From the NCBI GenBank assembly GCA_022448945.1, contig JAKVCV010000017.1:60710-124709 (forward strand): 64,000 nucleotides of DNA, written 5' to 3'. Within the stretch, counting starts at the first letter, position 1; every line of letters begins with the position of its first letter. Shown in pieces: positions 57,699 to 64,000 of the stretch. The stretch is from Saprospiraceae bacterium (GTDB taxonomy: Bacteria; Bacteroidota; Bacteroidia; Chitinophagales; Saprospiraceae). Below the pieces are notes generated by a model. The model did not search any database. It was not told the DNA's origin and saw nothing but the letters and a program-made list of their open reading frames with translations. The position numbers and the translations under genes are program-made.

Positions 57699-58463
57699 TT
57701 AGCTTTGAGAAATTGCTGCATCGCGGAGTCTTTGTAAAAAAGGAGAAGCAAAAATAAAATCCTGAAGCATTTTATTATCACTTGTCATTACTTCATTACA
57801 ATTACCTACCCATGCCAATTCACCTAGGTGCAACAAGTTGATATTTTCTCCTATTTCCATTACTGAGTTCATATCATGGGTGTTTATTACAGTAGTCATT
57901 TGATTCTCAATAGTAATGTTACGGATAAGTTCATCAATTTTCATAGATGTGGTAGGATCTAACCCAGAGTTTGGTTCATCACAAAACAAAAACTTTGGAT
58001 CTAAGATAATTGCTCTAGCAATCCCAACTCGTTTTTGCATTCCCCCACTAACTTCTGAAGGATATTTATTATTGCTGCCCGTCAACTCAACACGAGCTAG
58101 GGTTTCATTAACTTTTTTCTTTTTTTCAACTAAAGTAAGTTTTGTAAACATGTCTAAAGGGAAACGGACATTTTCTTCTACTGTCATAGAATCAAATAAT
58201 GCAGAACCCTGAAACAACATTCCCATGTCTGTACGAATTGCTTTTCGTTGTTTGGTATTTAATTTAGTAAAATCTGTATCCCCGTACCAAACCTTTCCAC
58301 CAGTAGGGTGTATTAATCCAACAAGGATTTTTAGAAGAACTGTCTTTCCTGCTCCAGATTTACCTATAATTAAATTAGTTTTTCCTTTTTCAAACTCAGT
58401 AGTGATACCATTCAGAACAACCTGATCGTCAAACTTCTTTTGTATATTTTCAATTCGAATCAT
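57699..58463 (-). CDS. ABC transporter ATP-binding protein, MlaF-like
   Basis: A 254-residue ATPase. Walker A is GKSGAGKT, the Q-loop region is MGMLFQGSALFDSMTV, the signature is VSGGMQKRVGIARAI, and Walker B is FLFCDEPNSGLDP. SGGMQKR and the FQGSALFDSMTV segment are typical of the MlaF/MCE-type ATPases that drive lipid transport between inner and outer membranes. It starts 50 bp after the MlaE-type permease gene on the same strand, so the two should be translated from one transcript. No MCE-domain (MlaD) gene follows. Confidence 0.9.
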   Translation of the reverse strand: MIRIENIQKKFDDQVVLNGITTEFEKGKTNLIIGKSGAGKTVLLKILVGLIHPTGGKVWYGDTDFTKLNTKQRKAIRTDMGMLFQGSALFDSMTVEENVRFPLDMFTKLTLVEKKKKVNETLARVELTGSNNKYPSEVSGGMQKRVGIARAIILDPKFLFCDEPNSGLDPTTSMKIDELIRNITIENQMTTVINTHDMNSVMEIGENINLLHLGELAWVGNCNEVMTSDNKMLQDFIFASPFLQRLRDAAISQS

Positions 58464-58513
58464 TCTAAAAGGTAATTTTTAATATTATTTTTTTAATAAT
58501 TTACTGCAATATG

Positions 58514-59251
58514 CTAGGTCAACAATAAAGCTAAAATGTAATCTGCCAAAAGAATAAGGATATTACTAATTACCACAGCACTCGTACTAGCCTTACCCAA
58601 TTCTATACTCCCCCCAACAACAAAAAAGCCCTGATAACAAGAAACAGAAGTCAACAAAAATGCAAAAACTACTGCTTTAACTTGCATAATCCAAATATTA
58701 TAAGGATCAAAAAATGCTCTCAATCCTTGCATAAATTCAGCATCAGAGACTAAATTTCCAATGGTACAAGCTACATATCCCCCTGCCATTCCCATAAATG
58801 AAGCCAAAACAACTAACATAGGTATAACTACTACTGCAGCAAAAATCTTAGGCATTATTAAATAAGCTGTGGTATCAACTCCCATAACTTCCAAAGCATC
58901 AATCTGCTCTTTTTGCCGCATACCTCCCAATTCCGCTGCAATATTTGAGCCTACTTTCCCAGCTAACGCAAGGCAAGTAAATGTAGGTGCAAGTTCAATA
59001 ATCATTATATCCCTAACAATATAACCAATATAATACTTAGGGATAGATGATGATCCTAATTGATAGGCAAATTGAACAGCAGTTACTGCACCAATAAATA
59101 CAGAAACCAATCCAATGATAACTAAAGAACCGATACCAATGTTTATCATTTGGCGAGTGGTCTCTTTCCAGTACATGGATAATTTCTCAGGACGGGCAAT
59201 TGTGTTTTTCATAAACAAAATATACCGGCCAAAATGGAAAAAAATATTCAC
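58514..59251 (-). CDS. ABC transporter permease, MlaE family
   Basis: A 245-residue membrane protein of the MlaE/YrbE family. I kept the GTG start at 59251 because NIFFHFGRYILFMKNTIARPEKLSMYW carries the conserved N-terminal FGRY and RPEK elements. The next ATG (59212) would cut them off. IIGLVSVFIGAVTAVQFAYQL, IIELAPTFTCLALAGKVGSNIAAELGGMRQKEQIDALEVMGVDTTAYLIMP and VGGSIELGKASTSAVV are strong family blocks; the EQIDALEVMG segment contacts the ATPase. Works with the MlaF-like protein encoded next to it in phospholipid trafficking. Confidence 0.92.
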   Translation of the reverse strand: MNIFFHFGRYILFMKNTIARPEKLSMYWKETTRQMINIGIGSLVIIGLVSVFIGAVTAVQFAYQLGSSSIPKYYIGYIVRDIMIIELAPTFTCLALAGKVGSNIAAELGGMRQKEQIDALEVMGVDTTAYLIMPKIFAAVVVIPMLVVLASFMGMAGGYVACTIGNLVSDAEFMQGLRAFFDPYNIWIMQVKAVVFAFLLTSVSCYQGFFVVGGSIELGKASTSAVVISNILILLADYILALLLT

Positions 59252-59565
59252 TATTCTAATTTAATTTAGATTAACGATAACTAATAAGGTCAAAAAGTAA
59301 AGCCAAAATAAATAATTTGAACAATAAACCCAAAAATCAGCTTAACACTACTTCTAAATATGACTTATCATACTGCGACAAAACTCGCATTTTTTTTAGA
59401 AAAACTACTATTTTTTACAAAAACGTTGTTCATTTAAAACAAATTAAAATATAAACCCAATCCTACTACTTATAAAATTAGTGCCAAATATGTGACAATT
59501 TTTCTTCAAATAGTTATCAATAAATACAAATCTGTTTAACTTAGAAAAAATATACCGCCGCGATT
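59252..59565. other. Divergent intergenic region between the MlaE-type permease and helicase genes
   Basis: This 314-bp AT-rich spacer must hold the promoters of both divergent genes. I found no pair matching both boxes of the Bacteroidota consensus and no convincing hairpin or operator. Confidence 0.4.
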
Positions 59566-61470
59566 ATGACAATACATGAAGAACTCAATCAAGTACTCAA
59601 ATTATTAAAACAGGAAAAAGAAGAAGAAAGTAAACAATTTGATTTGTTACTTAAAGAATTATCGATACATCAACGCGTTCAAAGAGGAGCCTGTTGGTAT
59701 CCTATTCAACTAGACAGCACAGGATGGAGCTTGGGCGAACATCCATTCATTATAATTGAAAAAACCAAACAACTTGATAAACCACATAAATTTAGAGCGG
59801 GACAAGTAGTTAGTATTTTTTCCGAAAAACAAGGTGGTGAAGAAATAGAAGAAAAAGGGGTCATCTATTACATCAAAAAAAACAAAATGAAAATCATTTT
59901 GTATGGGACACAAATTCCAAAATGGTTATCCGGGGGCAAACTAGGCATTCAACTAAACTTTGATGAAAAAAGTTATAAAGAAATGGAACGGGCTGTTGTA
60001 AATGTAATTTCTGCAAAAAATAACAGACTTGCAGAACTGCGTGATATTTTGCTTGGCAAAATACCTGCAAGTTTCAATTCTGAAAAATCTAATTTTGAAT
60101 TACCAAACCTTAATAAATCGCAAAATAAAGCTGTATATAATATATTATCAGCTGAAGATGTAGCATTAATTCATGGACCTCCCGGCACTGGCAAAACTAC
60201 AACTCTTGTTGCTGCAATCGAGCAATTAATAAAACGGGAATCTCCAATTCTCGTCTGCGCTCCTTCCAATTCTGCAACAGATCTTTTAACATACAAACTT
60301 GCAGAGGCTGATTTAAATGTTGTACGAATAGGAAATGTTTCAAGAGTTGAAGATGACCTATTAATTCATACAATGGAAGGAGTTTTACAGTCTATTCCTG
60401 AAATGCAGGAAGTAAAAAAAATGAAAATAGAATCGGAGAAATTACGGAGAAATGCACAAAAGTTCAAAAGAAAATTTGGCCATAAAGAACGACAAGAACG
60501 ACAAGAAAATTACAAAGAAGCTAAAGAACTGATGTCTCAAGCCAGAATGTTAGAGGATTACATAATAACCAAAGTATTAAATGAGGCAGATGTTATTTGT
60601 AGCACCCTAGTTGGTGCTGTTAGTAAGTATATTGAAAAGATGACATTCAAAACTGTTATCATTGACGAAGCAGCTCAGGCATTAGAACCTGCTACCTGGA
60701 TTCCTATTTGTAAAGCTAAAAAAGTGATCTTTGCTGGCGACCCTTTCCAACTACCGCCAACAGTGAAAAATATAGATGCAGCGAAAAATGGCTTTAATGT
60801 TACATTACTTGAAAAGAGCCTGCTCCGGCTTCAAGAAATTAACCTTTTAGACACGCAATATCGTATGCATAATACAATAATGGGCTTTTCAAACCTGCAA
60901 TTTTATAACAACCAACTTAAGTCGGATGATTCTGTATCTAAATGGCAACTGACATTAGTGGATGGCAGTTCAAGTTCGCCTCTTGAATTTATAGATACTG
61001 CTGGATGTAGTTTTGAAGAAAAAATAAATCCTGAATCTCAAAGTTTTTTTAACCCTGAAGAATATTATATACTCCGGCAACATTTAGATAATTTACTTGT
61101 GACCCTTGGCGAACAGAATATCTCAATTGGTATTATATCTCCTTATCGTGAACAAGTAATTGCAATTCAAGATGCCATTTTGAAAGATTTGGACCATTTC
61201 CCGAATGCAGACATAGAAGTAAATACGATCGACGCTTTTCAAGGTCAGGAACGTGATGTCATTTACATCTCTATGGTACGCTCAAATGACAATGGTGAAA
61301 TTGGCTTCCTTAAAGATACAAGACGAATGAATGTCGCTATGACCAGAGCAAAAAAAAAGCTTGTTATTATTGGTGATAGTGCAACTTTGGCAAGTGATAA
61401 ATTTTATGCTGATTTTCTAGACTATTGTGACGAAAATGGCGCTTATGGTTCTGCATGGGATTGGCAATAA
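59566..61470 (+). CDS. SF1 DNA/RNA helicase (UPF1/IGHMBP2-like)
   Basis: A 634-residue superfamily 1B-type helicase. An N-terminal beta domain (about 35-150, RGACWYPIQLDSTGWSLGEHPFIIIE) resembles the 1B domain of IGHMBP2/UPF1 relatives. Walker A is HGPPGTGKTTTLVA (about 204), motif II is VIIDEAAQALEPATW, motif III is FAGDPFQLPPTV, motif IV is LDTQYRMH, and motifs V-VI are VNTIDAFQGQERDVIYISMVRSN and RRMNVAMTRAKKKLVIIGD. A Lys/Glu-rich helical insertion (about 285-335) lies between motifs Ia and II. These helicases unwind nucleic acid 5'-3'; the bacterial role is unknown. Family is firm. Confidence 0.93.
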   Translation: MTIHEELNQVLKLLKQEKEEESKQFDLLLKELSIHQRVQRGACWYPIQLDSTGWSLGEHPFIIIEKTKQLDKPHKFRAGQVVSIFSEKQGGEEIEEKGVIYYIKKNKMKIILYGTQIPKWLSGGKLGIQLNFDEKSYKEMERAVVNVISAKNNRLAELRDILLGKIPASFNSEKSNFELPNLNKSQNKAVYNILSAEDVALIHGPPGTGKTTTLVAAIEQLIKRESPILVCAPSNSATDLLTYKLAEADLNVVRIGNVSRVEDDLLIHTMEGVLQSIPEMQEVKKMKIESEKLRRNAQKFKRKFGHKERQERQENYKEAKELMSQARMLEDYIITKVLNEADVICSTLVGAVSKYIEKMTFKTVIIDEAAQALEPATWIPICKAKKVIFAGDPFQLPPTVKNIDAAKNGFNVTLLEKSLLRLQEINLLDTQYRMHNTIMGFSNLQFYNNQLKSDDSVSKWQLTLVDGSSSSPLEFIDTAGCSFEEKINPESQSFFNPEEYYILRQHLDNLLVTLGEQNISIGIISPYREQVIAIQDAILKDLDHFPNADIEVNTIDAFQGQERDVIYISMVRSNDNGEIGFLKDTRRMNVAMTRAKKKLVIIGDSATLASDKFYADFLDYCDENGAYGSAWDWQ

Positions 61471-62078
61471 TCATATAACTAAATATAGTTATACCGAATC
61501 AGAAATTCATTGTTCATACGTTGATTGAAGCATATTAATAAATCCTTAGTTCGGATATATGCCAATATTAAAAATTGAATTAATAAAAAAACGATTATAC
61601 GAATATTATTCCTTGGTAGGTTTTTAAATGTAAAACCCATTAATACTGAATAATTTAAACCCTAAAAACATAAGCTTAAATCCATAATCCGAAAAGACCT
61701 CAAAAAATATTAGTTAATTGACAAAAAAAAATGGCAAAAAGCTGCGGAGAATAAGGTAGAATATCGTTACCTTGATAGTTTAATTAAAGAAATGAAAGAA
61801 TTTATTTAAAGATTTATTGCTTAACAAACTAGCTAAAATTAATCTAATAATATTCTACTTTTTTTTTCGTTAATAAATTATCTTAATTAATAATAAAGTT
61901 TTTATCGCCTTGCCTAAAGTATTCTTAGTTGATCAAAATGATTTGCCCTCAAAATTTTAATCTGCTCGCTACTTGTTAATTGACATGGGACAGACTTTAA
62001 ATGATTGACAAATTGTATCCATACTACTAAGAAAATATGTGAATTTTGGCAATAGCCTTTTGTATAAAATAAGAATCT
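61471..62078. other. Intergenic region with a possible gene remnant
   Basis: No intact gene was found in 608 bp. A short open frame at about 61714-61809 reads KKWQKAAENKVEYRYLDSL followed by IKEMKEFI and a stop. It is protein-like but has no start codon and is closed upstream by a stop. It may be the tail of a decayed gene. No terminator with a T run is visible after the helicase gene. Confidence 0.35.
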
Positions 62079-64000
62079 ATGCAACTTCTTTTACGTTCCT
62101 ACCTATTTAATTTAATATTAATAGGATGTACATGGTTTAGCATCTCTACCCAAAGTTTTGCAACACATTATACTGGATTTGACTTAACATATTCATGTGT
62201 TGGTCCCAATCAATATCTGGTTACCTTAAATGTTTTTCGAGACTGCAATGGGGTCTCTGTGGGATCTTCACACGTCATAAATTATAGTTCAACATCCTGT
62301 GGTGTAAACGCAAGTCTTTCTCTAAGCCGTATATCTGTAACAGACATAACACCACTGTGTCCCAGTCAAACAAGTGCTTGTAATGGTGGAGGTGGCTCAA
62401 TTGGTGTGGAACGCCATGTTTTCGAAGGAATCTTAAACTTGCCTCCAGGATGCAATGACTGGGTATTGTCTACTTCTTCCTGCTGTCGAAATAATGCTAT
62501 TACAAATTTAAGTGGCCCAGGAAGTAATGACATCTATGTAGAGACAACCCTTAACAATACACTCTCACCCTGTAACAGTTCACCTTATTTTACCTATAAC
62601 CCCCAATTATTTGCCTGTGTTGGCCAAAATGTAAATTACCAACAATTAGCTACGGATGTTGATGGTGATTCACTAGTTTATTCGATGACGAACTGTTTGC
62701 AAGGGTCGGGTTCACCTGTAAGTTACTCAGGTGGTTTTAGTGGCCCAAACCCACTTACCGATCCTGTGACAATTAATTCCCAAACAGGTGAAATTTCTTT
62801 TACACCTACACAATCTCAGGTAGCAGTTATGTGTGTATTAGTAGAAGAATATAGAAATGGCGTTCTAATAAGTACAATAATGCGCGACATTCAGTTTAAC
62901 ATAACAAACTGCAACAATATAATTCCAAACATTTCAGGAATTAATGGAAGTCTTACCGTTTTTGATACATCAATTTGCGAAGGGGGAACTTTATGTTTTG
63001 ATATTTTATCAAATGATATAGATCCAGGTAATAATGTAACATTAACTTATAGCAATAATATTGCCGGTGCTGTTTTTACACAAAACACTACCGGAGGTTC
63101 AGTAGCTGGAACTTTCTGTTGGACAACTTCACAAGGAGATATGGGCACTTATGTTTTTGCGATAACTGCAGAAGATGATGCCTGTCCGCTTCTAGGCCAA
63201 AATGCACAATCATTTACTGTTGTTGTTGGACCCAACCCTAACCCCCCCGTATCAGCTGGCAATGATGTGCAAATCTGTGCAGGAGATGTAACACTACTTA
63301 CAGCAACAACCACTGCTGCAGCTCCTCTTATTGATAATTTTGCCTGGACTCCTACAACAAGTCTTTCCAGTACAAATACTGCATCTACAAATGCATCTCC
63401 GACTACAACAACTTCTTATACTGTAGCACTTACCTACACTGATGGCTGTATTTCTACAGATGCTGTCACTGTTGATGTTGCGGCCGATCCCTTAGCATCT
63501 GTCTTTCCAAATACAGGAGAAGCTTGTGGTGGTGCAAATTTTATTCTTACCGGTTCAACTGACCAAACAGGTATGACTTTTGAATGGTTTGATCCATCAA
63601 TGACTTCTTTAGGACCGGGAACTGTATCCGGTTCACAATCAACTATTGCTATAACTGTTCCTACTGCTTCAGGAACACATCCTTTCGTTCTGGAAGTTAC
63701 AAACCCTAATACAGGATGTGTATCTACAGATACATCTTTTATTGTTGTAGGAACCCCACCGGCTTTACCTAGTTGTGTAAATATTTATGTTTCCGCTTCT
63801 GGATTAACCTTTGCTCCAGGAACTCAACAAAACCCAACTACATTAGCAGAAGGTTTGAATCGGGCTGCATGTAATAATGCTATAATAAAAATTGCTACCG
63901 GCACTTACAACATTGACAATGCTCTTAATCTGCGTAGTTTCACAACACTAGAAGGTGGTTTTGATCAAGCTAATGGATGGCAAAAAACCAGTATCCCGGG
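62079..64000 (+). CDS. 5' part of a large secreted surface protein (3' end outside the window)
   Basis: An open frame of 640 codons runs from ATG 62079 to the right edge without a stop. A hydrophobic leader (about 5-28, ending SISTQSFA) suggests secretion. The first 280 residues form a Cys-rich domain with FRDCNG, CNDWVLSTSSCCRNNAITNL, SPYFTYNPQLFACVGQNVNY and DVDGDSLVYSM. I recognise this as an N-terminal arrangement found in large Bacteroidota adhesins that end in gliding-type sorting domains. Next come Ig/PKD-like units (ICAGDVTLLTATTT, TTTSYTVALTYTDGC), and from about residue 565 a parallel beta-helix start (NIYVSASG, AIIKIATGTYNIDNALNLR, LEGGFD). The T9SS sorting domain expected at the end is not in the window. 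Confidence 0.82.
   Translation, partial: MQLLLRSYLFNLILIGCTWFSISTQSFATHYTGFDLTYSCVGPNQYLVTLNVFRDCNGVSVGSSHVINYSSTSCGVNASLSLSRISVTDITPLCPSQTSACNGGGGSIGVERHVFEGILNLPPGCNDWVLSTSSCCRNNAITNLSGPGSNDIYVETTLNNTLSPCNSSPYFTYNPQLFACVGQNVNYQQLATDVDGDSLVYSMTNCLQGSGSPVSYSGGFSGPNPLTDPVTINSQTGEISFTPTQSQVAVMCVLVEEYRNGVLISTIMRDIQFNITNCNNIIPNISGINGSLTVFDTSICEGGTLCFDILSNDIDPGNNVTLTYSNNIAGAVFTQNTTGGSVAGTFCWTTSQGDMGTYVFAITAEDDACPLLGQNAQSFTVVVGPNPNPPVSAGNDVQICAGDVTLLTATTTAAAPLIDNFAWTPTTSLSSTNTASTNASPTTTTSYTVALTYTDGCISTDAVTVDVAADPLASVFPNTGEACGGANFILTGSTDQTGMTFEWFDPSMTSLGPGTVSGSQSTIAITVPTASGTHPFVLEVTNPNTGCVSTDTSFIVVGTPPALPSCVNIYVSASGLTFAPGTQQNPTTLAEGLNRAACNNAIIKIATGTYNIDNALNLRSFTTLEGGFDQANGWQKTSIP

Overview
This window looks like chromosomal DNA of a Bacteroidota bacterium. 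The DNA is AT-rich. It encodes two large secreted surface proteins of the type IX secretion (T9SS) / gliding-adhesin kind: one with SprB-type repeats and a CHU_C (type B) sorting domain, and one running off the right edge. A polysaccharide-deacetylase-like enzyme carries a type A T9SS sorting domain. Several genes are preceded by Bacteroidota-type promoters (TTTG, about 20 nt, TAnnTTTG). Many short-hydrophobic-leader-plus-Cys lipoproteins are present. I cannot place it to family with confidence; a marine or aquatic Flavobacteriia- or Saprospiria-like organism is a guess. I saw no tRNA, rRNA, CRISPR array, insertion sequence or prophage.

Layout. 0-3.4 kb: end of an unknown gene, YbaB, a serine/threonine dehydratase-like PLP enzyme, a LysE exporter and a ZIP metal transporter. 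3.4-10.6 kb, mostly minus strand: monomeric NADP isocitrate dehydrogenase, a CBM9/DOMON-like lipoprotein, small membrane proteins, a LacI regulator and a secreted deacetylase. 10.8-19.9 kb: glucosaminidase, RlmN, an ABC-2 permease, an OmpR-type regulator, thioesterase plus YgjP-like metalloprotease (overlapping genes), a trans-sulfuration enzyme, a DUF1015 protein and a DegT-type aminotransferase. 20-28 kb: a 2477-residue SprB-like adhesin with a small secreted protein gene just upstream. 28.2-37.5 kb: five co-directional minus-strand genes (CotH-family protein, hybrid histidine kinase, a helical protein of unknown function, a sodium:solute symporter and a fused formiminotransferase-cyclodeaminase). 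37.8-47.5 kb, plus strand: RadC, malate synthase, isocitrate lyase, then GH20 hexosaminidase - CutC - GH2 mannosidase. 47.6-61.5 kb: a polytopic membrane protein, Pcm, a phosphohexomutase, RecN, a fatty-acid desaturase, a DPP-IV-like peptidase, an MlaFE-type ABC pair and an SF1 helicase. 62.1 kb to the end: the 5' part of a second large surface protein.

How the genes fit together. Isocitrate lyase and malate synthase form the glyoxylate shunt and compete for isocitrate with the monomeric dehydrogenase encoded 33 kb away. The GH20-CutC-GH2 cluster looks like a small glycan-degradation unit (GlcNAc and mannose release, as from N-glycans), with both hydrolases predicted as lipoproteins. Much of the rest is housekeeping. 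The most unusual structure is inside the SprB-like adhesin. Three different inserts (a lamin-tail domain, a 'DSFGDGW' beta domain and a polyproline stretch) all sit at the same loop of the SprB repeat. The N-terminal region also carries a tandem duplication of a roughly 225-residue module.
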